Source of the DNA: Limonium bicolor
Taxonomy: Eukaryota > Streptophyta > Magnoliopsida > Caryophyllales > Plumbaginaceae
DNA: 64,000 nt
Assembly (NCBI GenBank): GCA_023374045.1
Contig: CM041776.1
Location: 478,753,375 to 478,817,374, forward strand
Reading direction: 5' to 3'
The notes beneath the pieces were generated by a model. It made no database searches. It saw nothing but the letters and a program-made list of their open reading frames with translations, and had not been told where the DNA came from. A program made the translations under genes and the position numbers. This document shows positions 1 through 13,906 of the stretch, in pieces (within the stretch, counting starts at the first letter, position 1; every line of letters begins with the position of its first letter).

Positions 1-3000
1 CAAAATAAACAAGCTGCTAACCGCAGTGATAACGAGAAACTCCTATACATCATACTAAATCCATAAATCATAAACATCGATAAGTGAGCGTCTACCCAAT
101 CCTGAAAAATACATAACCTTACCATACGACCATACACCATCCTCATTGCTAAACCCAATAAACTCCATGTGTGGTAAAAAGCAAAACTCTCCAATTACCC
201 TGTTCCTGCTCTTCAGCTTCAACAATGATCAACAACCTGAAATGGTGTAGTATCAGCGATAGACGCTGAGTATGCCAGGGCCTGGACCCTAATGGTCACT
301 TGTCATTTTAACCATCTTATTACTAGGTCGGTTTCATGCTTTACCATTTTACAGTTATAACAATACTGTAATAAACATGTATAATACACATATTCATCCA
401 TCCAAATATTCATAGATATTCAACCATCCATCAATCCACAATCATTTAATAACACAGTCCACATATATATCGAACGTATCGAACAATAACAATATAATGT
501 ACAATGTACATTCGCTGTAGCGTACAGTGCTCATATTTAATTTACCTTAGCCTCGTAGGCTCCATCCAACCATCAACACACAATAAATAACCACAAGTAT
601 AACCAATGAACAACAAAGCGAAACAACGAGAATAATAAACAAGTATTAAGTCTCGTCCATGGTATTGTTCGCCACTGTATAAGTCTCAATTGTTTTAGTT
701 GTTCAGTTATACCTAGTGACAATGTCTCGTTAAAACGACATGTCTCTAGTTACCCATATATTATGGCGGGTCACCCACGGCAGTAGCCACTCCAACGGTA
801 GAGTCTCCCGACCAACGAGCCATTCTAGCTCACAGGAAATTTTCTTGATACTTACGGAACCGTACGCGGACATCCTGGTATCGTTTTTGTGATCACAGCG
901 CGCACCAAGAGCCACATCCTCTTGGCTTTACTTCCATTCCATTAATTAATTATACCATCGCATCGCATTACCATTTTTTCCCCTAACACAGCAGACTAAG
1001 GTCATTAGTCCAATCCGGAGTCTGTAAACTCGGGATCCAGTGTTAGATACGAGAGCGGCATATAGAAAGGCCAATGCTCCGTATAAAAGTCTTGGATAAT
1101 ATGTATAAGTTATTATCCTAGTGCTACAACGTTTTACTGACGTTCCTTATATTTCATATAAGATAGCACCATAGCCGCTAGTTCGTTTTATATATAGGTT
1201 CATATATACGAACCAATACTATTAACTCAACAACAGTAAATAATAAGCAGCTATAAATATACAATTCATGCATATTAATTAACACATTCAGACAAAACAA
1301 TCTTATCACAGATCACACAGAAGTCTGAACTGAGGAAGCCCTCAGAGACAATCAGAGACTCATAACAACATACAAGTTATATCAACCAAATCCGAGCCCA
1401 AGGAGCAACCTTAGGACAACTCGGATCAAACCCCTTTACATACCGTTCACCCTGATTGTATTACGGTGGAGTATGAATCAGCAAGATCCTATGCTCCGTG
1501 TAGTCCGCTAGCTCGTCGAGCGTCTTGTCAGAAGTACAATCTAAACGGTAATAAACTATAAGTCAGTCTCCATGACTAACTACATCCGGTATTTCCGAAT
1601 AATAAGTAACCCCGACAGTTCACCCCTTCTGTTTTCTACAGTTGTTCGTTACGGGTTTCTCTAAAACAGTCGGTTTCGTTACTTAAACGCGTACGTCATA
1701 ACATTTCAACTGTTAAGTTTAATTCGTTGTATTTCTTTTAAATCTTGTCCACCATCTAGCTTAGGTACATATCCTATAGTTGCATGTATTCATGCATGAT
1801 TGTAGTACATTATTATTTTTTTTGTATTGTATCCAAAACTCATAACTTATAGTTCATAACTATACATTTTTTTTTATAACCACCACCATTAAATCATATG
1901 GTTTCCAACCAATATATAATCCACCTTATATACATTATCCTTGTGTATGTATATATCTACCACGTAGGTAATTCCCATGAGTTTAATAAACTCTTATATC
2001 ATATGTTACATTTTATCATCTTATGTTAGATGATTATTCCACATTAGTTGTATTGTATTGTACAACTTATATTAAGATTGTTATCCTAATATTATGTAAC
2101 ATTTTATGTTGTACATTTACAACTCCTAAGGTTTATTTCATAAATACCTTAGTTTATAAATCCCATTCATTTATAGTTTGTCACATTATTTTATGCGAGT
2201 ACCCTTTCCTTTTATTAATTCCATCTAAACCATATAATTGTTATAACATTTATAACATTATAGACCTTAGTCTAAAATTCATTTTCCAACTCTTATTAAC
2301 TCGGTATAGCCCTTAACTTTATTTAAATTCCGTTTGACCACATAACATTATGTAATGTTATACCATATTCTAATATCATTTGTTATGATATTTTTACTTC
2401 CCTTAACTTATAACCTATAGTTTTTATACAAAACTATTTATTATTGCCCCTTAGGAACCATAAGAAAATCTTATTCTTTTCCATAAACCATAGTTTCCTT
2501 AATTTACAAAATCACCCCTTAAATCATACCATGTTATATATTCCATTTAATATAACATTTCTAACTTATAAAAGAGCATAACCTATGGTTATTTTTTGTA
2601 AATTCCGAACAGCCCTTGTGCTGTTTTATAATTGCCATTTGGCCCTATTTATAACATATAGTTTTATAATATCATTAAACCATATATTATACGCATATCT
2701 TATTAAATACTCTTATACAATTCTAAAAGTCTCCAAATTCCACCAAAGGGTTATAAATATCCTTATTAACCCATATACTTTCATATTTACCATTCCACCA
2801 CCATCCACCATCTATTTTTCTCCAAAGTATCATAATGACATAATAACTATATATTTTACATATATAGTTTATTTTAATTCCAAAATCCACCAAATAAATT
2901 CCTAAAAATTCCTAATAGCCCATGGGTGTTTAAAATACCATTGTACACCCTTAATTTTCGGTAATAACATATTTACCACATATGTTATGAAAATATTACC

Positions 3001-5365
3001 TTAAGATACTTACCTTATTATAAACCTTAAATAAGTTATTTAACTTATCTAATTTGGTCAAAACCTAGCATATGGTCAAGGTTGACCACCTTAATATTTC
3101 CTTGACCACCAATTCCTTATAATTACGGTTTCAACCCCTAAGTTTCCAAAATTCACCATTTAACCCCAAAACTTTATAAAATCTTATAAACTTTATTTTA
3201 ACTCCTTTTTAACTCTAATTTTCGGCCTTATTATTCTAAAGCCCCCAAATTTAATTTAATTACTTCTAAGCCCCACTTCTTTTCGGTAATAATTGAATAT
3301 CACCTAAACTTAAATAAAAGCTTGTAAATGCATAAATAAAATGGCCTAAAGTACATGGCCTTATTACAACATTTGGCTTACAAAATAAATTACACATAAA
3401 TGTCCCAAAAACACTTATAATTCTCGGCCTCACCATATAACTTTCATTTATTTACCAAATTTCCACATAATGTCTTAAATTTGACATTTATGCTTGTTTA
3501 ATTAGTTATAAAATTTATTAAACCATTCCTTAATCATTTTAAGGTCAAACAAGACCTTATTTTAATCATTCACTCACGGCAATTAATATACACACACTTA
3601 AACTTGTGTTAATGTATCAAGTTAAGGTTTTAAGTGATTTATACCTTGATTTAGCTTAGGTAAAGCCTTGTTTGGGTTCGCCACCTTAAGGAGAAATTCT
3701 CCACAGCTTGTTTTACATGTTTTCAAACAGAAACCAAGGCATAGTTAGTCTCCAAGCAAGATCTAACCATAAGGAATAATTTATGTAAGATTTAAGGCAA
3801 AAATCACCTTAAAAATGCAAGGAGAGTTCAAGATGGGGTCGGCCTGTTTTAGACACACCACAAGGTGTTAGACTCACCATATAGACATAGGAAATAGCTA
3901 GATCACAACAAGCTCTCTTGTTATTAGGTTTTACCTTGGAAAAATGCCTTAAAAGAAGGTATTTCCTTTGGATCTCGGCCACCCTTGCTCAAATGGCTAA
4001 CCAACTGATTGAACATGTAAATATGAAGATTATGAGTGTATAAACTCACAAAATCAGAGGAAGAAAATCGGATGAAGAGTAGAGAAGCTTAAGGTATGTT
4101 TTTACCTTAAAATGAGATTTTGAGCAAACCTTGGTCTCAAAACTTGTTTCATTCGAATTTGATTGACGTTCTAACCTTATAACACTGAGAATAAGCCATA
4201 GGAGGTGATTAGTCACGAGATCTAAGCATAGGTGGTGAAGAGATGAAGAAAAAGAGCCAAAATAAGCCTTAAGCCATTACCTTAGGAGCTTTGGAGTTAG
4301 ATCTACCTTCCTAACTCAAGAACCACGGTTGGGAGAGTTTGGAAACTCAAGGAGCTCGGTTGGAATAAGCTGGAGTCGTTGGAATGGAGCTAGGAGGCAA
4401 TGAATGATTGAAAATGAGCATTATTGAATGAAAAAGCACTTTTGGACTATATTATGATTTGTAATGACTAATGAGTCATCAAAGGGATAATAATGGAGCT
4501 GGCATCGATAATTGGAGGGGAAGGCTGGCCTCGCACGATTTTGTGGCTGGTGGAGTCAATAATGGAGCCTAAAGGAGTGTATAAACTAATAAAAGGCAAA
4601 AGTAAGCCCTTAATTTGTGGAGAAATGTTGGAGACATGTTTATTGTGTACAAGTGGCGAATTGGAGCCTCATTTTCTTGTAAATGTCGAACTTATATGGT
4701 CTAAGGGGTCAACTTTGACCTCTTGACCAATCTTAGTCAATATTGACTCCTACGGGCCCCCTTTTAGGGTTTTATTAATATTTTAATATTAAATTTGTAA
4801 AATTCGTAAATTTCTGGAATTAAATTCCTAATATCATATAATATGATATTTTATCATATTTAAAGGTAATCATAACCTTTTGTCCCATTTAAAACCATTT
4901 TAGAAGGTAATTACATAAAAATGTGCTTTAAGGAGTTTTAGTGCACATTTTGTGTCGCAAGGTGTTTCTGAGCTCTGTTTTCTTTGAAAACGGTTTTGTT
5001 GTGTTCCTTACATGATATTTGATCATGGTATCCAATTTTATATTATTTAGAGGTCATTAGACCTTTAAGGTTTCTTAGAGCACATTTTTGCCCTTTTTGA
5101 CCTTGAAGCATGAAGTGCTTGTTCTTTGTGTTGGAGTGTTTTCCAACGACTTTAATATGTTTAGTAATGTGTTAATAAGCTTAGGACAAATTTTTAGGTC
5201 CTAAGTAGTTCATTTGGGTATTTATTTACCCTTAACAGTCAAAGGGTGCAACGTCTTGATTTGTGTTGACCACTGTTGTTCTCAGTTGACTTTTAAGGCA
5301 TGTTTAGGCCTTGGTTAATGTGATTAAATATTTAATCCATGTTTTTATTAATTTGGGGTATTTCA
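1..5365 (-). repeat. 3' LTR of E1 (truncated by window start)
   Basis: This copy matches 9995-11563 joined to 25798-29556 almost base for base. On the minus strand it begins TGAAATACCCC at 5365, immediately next to the polypurine tract at 5366. The stretch 1700-3650 is very AT-rich. Short ORFs inside (for example 4493-4726, repeated at 28686-28919) are simply LTR sequence and show no protein family. Unlike the other families here, this LTR has no CCGACC-type palindrome array. Confidence 0.88.
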
Positions 5366-5382
5366 ATCTACCCCCTTAAAAA
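5366..5382 (-). other. E1 polypurine tract next to the 3' LTR
   Basis: The minus strand reads AAGGGGGTAGAT directly before the LTR start, the expected primer for plus-strand DNA synthesis. The same motif with an extra G is found at 21729-21741 and 53034-53046. Confidence 0.8.
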
Positions 5383-5939
5383 GACTTCGTCCCGAAGTCT
5401 CTTAATCAAGTAGGTAAGTATATATAAATGTATAACTACCCATTGTTCCATAATGTATATCTATGTGATATATCATTTACACACATCGTATTGCGCTTAT
5501 ACAGCACATAGCCATCACGTTGTGGCGTTAGTTCAATCATATATGGATATAGGTGATCCATCAGCACCACCATTTCCTATCAGTTCTACCAACCCTGACA
5601 ACCTCCCAGAGGTGTAATCATTCTATAAAGCAATATGAATACATATCACAAATAGCATAAGAAAAGTACTACACACATGGTGTACATACAATCATTCAAA
5701 CAAGTATCTCATAAGATACATACATTCAAGTGTACACACCACAACAACCAAACAACGCCGCCCCGCGTTGCCAAACATAACCAACAAAACCAATTCACTG
5801 TATGCCATGCATACGAAACAATTCACTGTATACCATGCATACTAACAACAACCCTCGTATGCCCCGCACACCACCAATTCTTTGTATGCAATGCATACTA
5901 AACAACCAAAACTTAGTGCACACATGTGCACAGCCAAGA

Positions 5940-5978
5940 GGCTCTACCCCCCTTAAAAAGGGTTACGCCCCCGTACCC
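5940..5978 (-). other. E1 second, upstream polypurine tract with flanking palindrome
   Basis: The minus strand carries a CCCTTTTTAAGGGG-like palindrome continuing into GGGGGGTAGAGC, about 560 bp upstream of the LTR-proximal tract. Equivalent sequences lie at 20150-20175, 52749-52784 and 63908-63942 in the other elements. It is a plausible additional plus-strand priming site. Confidence 0.6.
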
Positions 5979-8375
5979 CACAAGTATACACAGTCGTCAC
6001 AAGGAGAGCTGGATACTTGGCTCTCAAAGAGTTCTCCAACTCGTGGATTATCCTCATATCAGAGAGACGGGTAAGACTCTAGCCCTTCAGGCTCCACAAT
6101 GCAGAAAGGGTGAGGCACTGATCTATTTGTGCTCTCTCCCAAGTTCATTGTTATGGGCCCACTCGCTCCGTATGAGGTGCAGACCCATGAATCCTAGGCT
6201 CAATTTGCCTCTTTTTTTATTGCTGTGAATCCACTTGTTTGGATCACTAGCATACATGCGTGTGTCTTCCTTCACTGACATTCAGTTTGAGATGTAATAT
6301 GACGTTGGCTATTGGTAGTACTTAGTGCTCTTTGCACTTGTCTTTGTAATACTAAGACGTACCAGCCTACATGTCCATAAAGATGATGTTTGTCATCCAC
6401 GTCTCCTGGTGGTTTTGTTCCGGAGTAACACACTGTTGTAGTTCTCCCTTTTTTTTACACACTCGTGTTGATATCCACTTTATCTTTCTGCATTCCCACG
6501 AGATTAATAACTGCACGAGTGCAATACCAAAACACTCAGTCCTACAGAGTGCAGAGGCGTAAACTCTCAGCAGCTAATATCTAATGAGTCAAACAGATTA
6601 GATGAGCGAATTATCCTGTGAGTGGTACATTCCAAACCCACTGTTCCTTGTTTAAGGTATCTGCTATTATATAGCTTTATCTTTTCTCCTTGCGTAGTCA
6701 CGCGTTTATATCCACATCATCCTGTAGATTTCCTCTGGATTGCAAGAATTTACTCGATCCAATATGAGGAGTCTACATGTTATTCGTCCATAATGGGTTT
6801 TCCTGTTTCCCCCTTTTTTTTTTGGGTTCCTGTCCTTGAACTGTTTCCCTGTCTTCACTGTATACTGTCTACTGTTCTCTGTTGAAGGTTCTTGATTTCC
6901 TTAGCCCGTTGGTTCAACTGCGGCTCTTCTCGTCCATCTTCGAGGTAATCCGCCTTACGGTCCGTAGAATGGAGTTGACTACTTCTCGTGTTCCTAACAC
7001 TACTTGTCTACTTGCATGGGGTATCATACTGATACATTACTACTTACCTGACTAACTCATAAATAAGTCTGTCAGGCCCACATGCTCCTAACGGAGTGCG
7101 GTCGTCCCATGTCTCGTTTAGTAAACTGGTAATGTCTGTCACACGGATGTTGTGAAGTATTCTGTTGTCAATCTCCCTCTGATGGATATCCTGTTTTCTT
7201 TTCTCTTCTTCTTCCCTTTTTTTTGTTTAATAGTTCATGGTATCGGTTATCTAGTAATAAGTGCTATTGCCCTGGTGGCATCAGTAGTAATTCGAGTCAT
7301 TAACCGGCATTATTTAGCTCGGTGTAAGTAAAATCTGTGCTACATTTAGCAAACCCGGTTCTCCTAACTCGGTCTCACTGAGTACAATACATATTCCTTT
7401 TCTTCCTGTTTATCATGATCATATTACATCCATAGTTCATATTTGTTCCCTCATCCGTTTAATTGGATATATTGCAGATTGCATAATAGCTTGAGCAACT
7501 TGGCTCTTCACTTCCCAACCATCCTCACTGACGGTGGTGCATCTACAAAGGGTATGCTTGTCCATAAGGACTAAACATTTATCACTGGTAGTGATTAGCA
7601 TTAAATGCGGGTATACACTGATGGTATTTGGCTAATAAGCCATGTCTGAAAATTCCTAAATGTTTAAACTGGTTTGGTTTACAATCACAGTGGTTGTATA
7701 GTTTCTCCAGTTGCAGTGGTTGGACTAACGGTCCTTCCGCAGTCGCATAGGTTTCTATTCTCAGGGTTTGTATGAAAACGTTTGAAAAACATTTTTTTAT
7801 ACATATAATAAAAGACTAAAAAGTAGTAGTTATTGCAGTTGCATTTGCAGTTGCTGTTTCTGTTGCTGCACTTGCTCTGTCAAGTGCGCAAGGCAGATGG
7901 AAATTTCAGTGGTTTTCTTGTCATAGCGCTTGCAATAGCAAGTGCGCCATGCAGGTGGAAATTCTGGTTCAACAGTTATCGGTATCTTTGACTCTGCGTC
8001 GTCGAGTATGGCTACATGATAATGTAAGCTTTAACATCCTGTCCATATATTTAATCCGTCAAGGTTTCCAAGGTCACTCGCATCGAGTTCACATAATCTC
8101 AAAAGTCATACACAAGAAGGCAAGTGGTCAATGACACACTCCCACATACTTATAACGTAGGTCTGTTTAACATCCAAGGTAAGTACAATACATAGTAAGT
8201 AAAAGTCTTCCCACCAGCGGTCTCATGGAGTTCAGGGTACTCATGCCCTACCTACCCCCTTGCCTCTCCAGGCTCCAGCATCAGTAGATGTCTGGCCATC
8301 CTGACCGCCTCGTGGTACTCCAGATCCTCCAACTGAGGTCTTCTGAGTATTCTTTGGTGGCCTGTAGTTACGGCG
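5979..8375 (-). other. E1 non-coding internal region replacing pol
   Basis: This 2.4 kb lies where protease, RT and integrase would be expected. All frames contain only short ORFs with no recognisable motif; I see no AlkB, RT or integrase remnant. Part of it (about 6478-6560) is clearly similar, in reverse complement, to E2 at about 19255-19320. Weaker similarity in the same order is seen near 6320 versus 19555 and 7570-7640 versus 17815-17880. The stretch 8160-8375 is the low-complexity tail after the Gag zinc knuckles. Origin unknown. Confidence 0.6.
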
Positions 8376-9611
8376 CTATGGATTCATCCAGCATTCGAAT
8401 TCCCTGTGGCCCTCTTTGTGGCAGCACCGACACTCGACCTTGCGGCCCTCACAATCGACCCCAGGATGGTCTTTCCCACAACGCTTACAGTAAAAATGGC
8501 GCGGGGCTGTCTGGTGCCTAATGGTAGTAATTAAGTTTAAGTTACAATCTGATGATTTAAAGGTTAAGGTCACAATTCAATTTAAGAGGTAGGTGTTCTC
8601 ACCCTTAGAAGGTGCTGGGCCGGTCAACCAAAGGACGGGCTCTTTTCCCTTTGCTCCCTAGTGACCCTGCTGCCCTTTCTTTGGAAAGAATTTCCTATTT
8701 AAGGTTTCGGGTCAGCATTCCTAAGGTATTTAATATGATAAATAATCTGAAATGGAATAAGTCCTTACTTTCCCTTCTTTGGCTTTCGCCTGGAGATGCT
8801 CCTCCACCCTCAGACTCTCCCTCAGGGTTCTTCTTTTCATGCCCCGAGAGTCTCTTCCCGAGTCTGGAGCATTAGCTCCGTCCTCGAGGCAGCCTCATAA
8901 CACTCCTGGAATCTCCTTGGTAAGTTCTCACAAAGTTAATTGGTAATGTAGTAAGTAAAGAATTTTATGGCTTTCATGTTAGTACTTGGATGGTAGTGTA
9001 GAGGGTAGCACCCATCGCCATCTGAATGCGAAATAATAGTCCTCCCCGGAATTTATCGACCTTCACGGTCTCTGAGTAATCCACACCGGGAATGGAGTCC
9101 AGCGAACCAATGAATCGAGCGTAATACTCATCCACGGTCAGACCTCCTTGGGTCAGTGTCTCTGACTCCTGGCGCTTCTTCTGTTTGAGATGTGCTGGGT
9201 AGTACTTCCCTCTCAGCAACTCGACAAAGGCAGCCCACGAAAAGTCGGGCGTAGCCAGGTGATGGTCCTTGACCAATCTTCACCAAGTACTGGCTGCATC
9301 CTTCAGATGGAAGGCAGCAATGGCGACCTTCTTGTCGTCAGGTACCTGTAAAGCTTCGTATGTTTTCTCATGTTCAACAATGTAACGCTCCAAAGCTACG
9401 GGGTCTGGTTCCCCAGAATATGTAGGTGGTCGGGTCTCGCTAACTGACTTCAGCCAGTTCGTTTCCCTGGGTTGTGGCGGGTGGGCTGGTGTTCCTCCTA
9501 TTTGGGTACCCAGCTGTGCAAGAACGGCAGCAACCGTCTCAGCAACTCTGTAATGCCGGGGTCACCACCTCCACCTCTTCCAGTACCACGCCCTCTAGTT
9601 CCACCAGACAT
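8376..9611 (-). pseudogene. E1 gag (broken), with two introns and zinc knuckles
   Basis: Gag is the structural protein that forms the virus-like particle and packages RNA. By homology with E5 and E6 the start is the ATG at 9611, just after a CAG as in both other elements. Exon 1 (9611-8986) encodes the core (KYYPAHL, VDEYYARF) and contains frameshifts plus a TGG-to-TGA stop near 9277. Intron 1 is 8985-8906 (GT...AG), interrupting TTIQ/ECYEAAS at the same codon boundary as in E5. Exon 2 is about 8905-8603, intron 2 about 8602-8518. Exon 3 encodes two zinc knuckles (CKRCGKDHPGVDC and CRCCHKEGHREFEC) and stops at 8376. No AlkB exon or protease follows. The intron boundaries are inferred from splice consensus and alignment with E5 and E6. 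Confidence 0.75.
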
Positions 9612-9809
9612 CTGTAGTACAGTATGTCACATAAATACTCGGTAAATTACCGTACACAACCAATAGATATTAAGTTGCCTTAAGGCTAACCTGTCACGCA
9701 ATTGCGTTACTAGACACAGTATCTTTCTAAGACGAATCGTCTCGTACTTCCCAATGTTTCCCATAATTTCCCAAGTCCTAAGCTCACCGTCTTAACCTAT
9801 TATCTCGTC

Positions 9810-9837
9810 ATCAGAGCGGTACTCCGCTCTGATACCA
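9810..9837 (-). other. E1 primer binding site in a hairpin
   Basis: The minus strand reads TGGTATCAGAGC (9837-9826), complementary to the 3' end of initiator tRNA-Met. It overlaps a perfect inverted repeat: arms 9810-9818 and 9825-9833 (ATCAGAGCG/CGCTCTGAT) with a 6-base loop. Confidence 0.85.
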
Positions 9838-9840
9838 CTT

Positions 9841-11563
9841 TGTAACACCCCTCTCCATAAACACGATATAATCCCTCACGTAGCAATAATTAAAACGTCT
9901 CACAGCGGAAAAATAAATAACAATTACACTCGCTCGGGTGTCACCGGCCATTACTCGCCCATGCGAGCAACGTAGCCAAACTACATCCAACTTCCAAAAT
10001 AAACAAGCTGCTAACCGCAGTGATAACGAGAAACTCCTATACATCATACTAAATCCATAAATCATAAACATCAATAAGTGAGCATCTACCCAATCCTGAA
10101 AAATACATAACCTTACCATACGACCATACCCATCCTCATTGCTAAACCCAATAAACTCCATGTGTGGTAACAAAAGCAAAACTCCAATTACCCTGTTCCT
10201 GCTCTTCAGCTTCACAATGATCAACAACCTGAAATGGTGTAGTATCAGCGATAGACGCTGCGTATGCCGGCCTGGACCCTAATGGTCACTTGTCATTTTA
10301 ACCATCTTATTACTAGGTCGGTTTCATGCTTTACCATTTTACAGTTATTACAATACTGTAATAAACATGTATAATACACATATTCATCCATCCAAATATT
10401 CATAGATATTAAACCATCCATCCAATCCACAATCATTTAATAACACAGTCCACAATTATATATCGAACGTATCGAACAATAACAATATAATGTACAATGT
10501 ACATTCGCTGTAGCGTACAGTGCTCATATTTATTTACCTTAGCCTCGTAGGCTCCATCCAACCATCAACACACAATAAAATAACCACAAGTATAACCAAT
10601 GAACAACAAAGCGAAACAACGAGAATAATAAACAAGTATTAAGTCTCGTCCATGGTATTGTTCGCCACTGTATAAGTCTCAATTGTTTTAGTTGTTCAGT
10701 TATACCTAGTGACAATGTCTCGTTAAAACGACATGTCTCTAGTTACCCATATATTATGGCAGGTCACCCACGGCAGTAGCCACTCCAATGGTAGAGTCTC
10801 CGACCAACGAGCCATTCTAGCTCACGGAAATTTTCTTGATACTTACGGATCCGTACGCGGACATCCTGGTATCGTTTTTGTGATCACAGCGCGCACCAAG
10901 AGCCACATCCTCTTGGCTTTACTTCCATTCCATTAATTAATTATACCATCGCATCGCATTACCATTTTTTCCCCTAACACAGCAGACTAAGGTCATTAGT
11001 CCAATCTGGAGTCTGTAAACTCGGGATCCAGTGTTAGATACGAGAGCGGCGTATAGAAAGGCCAATTCTCCGTATAAAAGTCTTGGATAATATGTATAAG
11101 TTATTATCCTAGTGCTACAACGTTTTACTGACGTTCCTTATATTTCATATAAGATAGCACCATAGCCGCTAGTTCGTTTTATATATATAGGTTCATATAT
11201 ACGAACCAATACTATTAACTCAACAACAGTAAATAATAAGCAGCTATAAATATACAATTCATGCATATTAATTAACACATTCAGACAAACAATCTTATCA
11301 CAGATCACACAGAAGTCTGAACTGAGGAAGCCCTCAGAGACAATCAGAGACTCATAACAACATACAAGTTATATCAACCAAATCCGAGCCCAAGGAGCAC
11401 CTTAGGACAACTCGGATCAAACCCCTTTACATACCGTTCACCCTGATTGTATTACGGTGGAGTATGAATCAGCAAGATCCTATGCTCCGTGTAGTCCGCT
11501 AGCTCGTCGAGCGTCTTGTCAGAAGTACAATCTAAACGGTAATAAACTATAAGTCAGTCTCCA
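9841..11563 (-). repeat. 5' LTR of E1, part 1 (LTR 3' end)
   Basis: It starts on the plus strand as TGTAACACCC beside the primer binding site and matches 1-1569 in the other LTR. It is interrupted at 11563 by E2; CTCCA at 11559-11563 is the left target duplication. Short ORFs here are not genes. Confidence 0.9.
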
Positions 11564-13865
11564 TGAAATACCCCGTAATTAAAAACAGTGATTAATTAGG
11601 CTGATTATATTTTTAAAGGCTTAATTACACTTAAATAAATACGAGGGAACAAATCCCGAAGAAAACGGACCTTTAAAATGGGTTAAAAGCATAAACGAAA
11701 CTTAAAGCGCGTTTTCGGGGAACCGGGAAAACGTGACTTTAAGCGGGTCAAATAGACTCGTAGTAATTTTGGCCAACTAAATAATCACTAATACATATTA
11801 GTGAAGCTTTAGAACCAATAAAATTCATTAAACGAGGAAATTCCGGAAAACGGGTACCGGTTAGTGAAAACTGTAACAACCGGTAGGTTGTGGGGTGAGA
11901 ACGCAAATAAAGAAACTTAGTGTGTCCACTTTTGTAAATAAAAGTTAAAAATCTGTAGGATGGGTTGTGTGGGGCGATTTTATTAGCCTCTCTCCCTCTC
12001 TTTATTGTTCCTATTTCACTAGAGGACAAAAGAAACAAACAAAAAGCAAATAAAACTCTCTCTCTCCTCACTTCCCTCACCCTCACGCACGATTCCTTTC
12101 CCCCCCTTCTCTATTTTCTCCTCTTCTTCTTCCTGGACGTTGGCAATGGCGATTTGGACAACCCAAACCAGCCTCTCCTTCTCTCTCATTTTGAAGGCTC
12201 AAACCTTGTCCAAAAATCATAAAAACCATACCACTAGAATCCCCTTGTAAAGGAGAACATCTTCATCCTTTCAAAAAGCGAAAACGACCATTTTCATTTC
12301 GGTGGGTATTCTCCATTTGAAGATTCAAGTCCACCATTAGAAGCACCTTCACCTCCCTGTCACTTTGAGGTAAAAACATTTCTGAAAACCCATCTTTTTC
12401 TAGCCCTCATTTGCAAAACGAAAATTCAAAGTAAGCCTTGCTTTGCTCTTTGGATTCCAGCCGATTTTGGCTTCTCTTAAGGGCTAGGAATCTTGCTCTC
12501 TTGCTGGACAAGAACTCCATTCATCCATTGGAAGGTAATACTCTTTCCTAAACCCTAAAACATTAAATTCTAGGGTTAGTACGAAATGTATACTAAGTAG
12601 TTGTGTGTATTGGCATGAGGTGCTGTAGCATTGCCCATCCTTGAGATAAACCGAGAAAGAACAAAGGAGAAAGAAGGAAAGAAAAGAAGAAAGAAAACTA
12701 GAAAGAACAAGGTAAAGTTTCTCACCTTGAGCTAGTTTGTATTGTGTATTGTAACAGTTTTTAAGTAAGAAAAATGGTTAATGAATTGAGTAACGAGTAG
12801 TAGTAATGTAGTAGAGTATTAGAGAAGAATGTAACAGTTTTTGAAGTTTTAAATGATGTTTAAAACTTGGGAAAACATTGGGTATTGATGGAGTATGTGC
12901 AGGAATTTATGTTGTTGAAGTAGTGTGAATTGTGTGTATGGTGTATTGAATAAACAGGTTGTGAATGAGAAATTTGGGAACTGAAATAGTGTGTGAGCAA
13001 AGTAAGAAATATAGGGGAGACTATGTCAAATTTGTGTAGAAATGAGAGGACTTAAGTTGTTTAAGAAGAGGAAGTATTTGGAGAAGTTTAAAAGGGATGT
13101 CATTAGCTTGTAACAGAATTGGAGAATGAATATGTTAAGGGGATGTAACTAGAAGTGGACTAGTGTATTTAAGATGCCAAGAGTGACATTAGTTGAGGAA
13201 GTAATGGAGGATAGAAGTTTGAGTAAAAATCTGTAGCATTTGAGGAAAGAGCAAAATCTGTAGCATTAGTGAAATACAACTAGTATAAGTGTTGGATTGA
13301 AATGAGGAAGAAGGTGTAAGTGAATGTAGGGATTGAGTAGTAAGTTTGGAGGATGAACCAAGGTGATTTAGAGGGCTTAATTAGTGCCAAATCATGTGGG
13401 AGAGTATTGGTAAAGATTGGGGAAACAATGGGTAAAGAAAACACCCAAAAACAGATTTTAAAACTGAAGTACTGGGCCGGACCGGACTTGCGACCGGACT
13501 TGCAAGTTCGGTCGAGCCCAGATTTACAAAGACGGGAAAGCTTCTGGAATCGACCGGACTTGCGACCGGACTTGCAAGTTCGGTCGGACCAGAAAATTCT
13601 CCCGTCAGAAACCTTCTGGAATGGACCGAACTTGCGACCGGACTTGCAAGTTCGGTCGGCCAGAAAATTCTCCGTCAAACCTTCTGAATGGACCGAACTT
13701 GCGACCGGACTTGCAAGTTCGGTCGGCCAGAAAAATTTCCGTAATGCGAGCTACTGACGGACCGAACTTGCGACCGGACTTGCAATTCGGTCGGACAGAA
13801 TTTTCCGTACTGATAGCTACTGGAATGGACCGGACTTGCAAGGTCGGTCGCAAGTCCGGTCGGGC

Positions 13866-13906
<41 letters not shown>

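Noticed and set aside
4493..4726. 77-codon ORF repeated at 28686-28919 and partly, inverted, near 42149-42390
   Set aside because: It is repeated because it lies in LTRs of the same family. No motif, and the repeats differ by indels nearby; not a gene.
5979..8375. AlkB, RT or integrase relic in the E1 interior
   Set aside because: Searched by eye on both strands for HQD, DSGAS, FIDD, HHCC and DRDT-type motifs; none found.
9826..9837. tRNA gene at the TGGTATCAGAGC sites
   Set aside because: Only the 12-base primer complement is present; no cloverleaf or A/B boxes.
13479..13866. CRISPR-like repeat array
   Set aside because: Plant LTR context; the repeats are tandem palindromes with related spacers, and no cas genes are present.
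13869..13903. Long A tract as a poly(A) tail of a retrogene
   Set aside because: Present at the same LTR position in both LTRs and in related families; it is part of the LTR.
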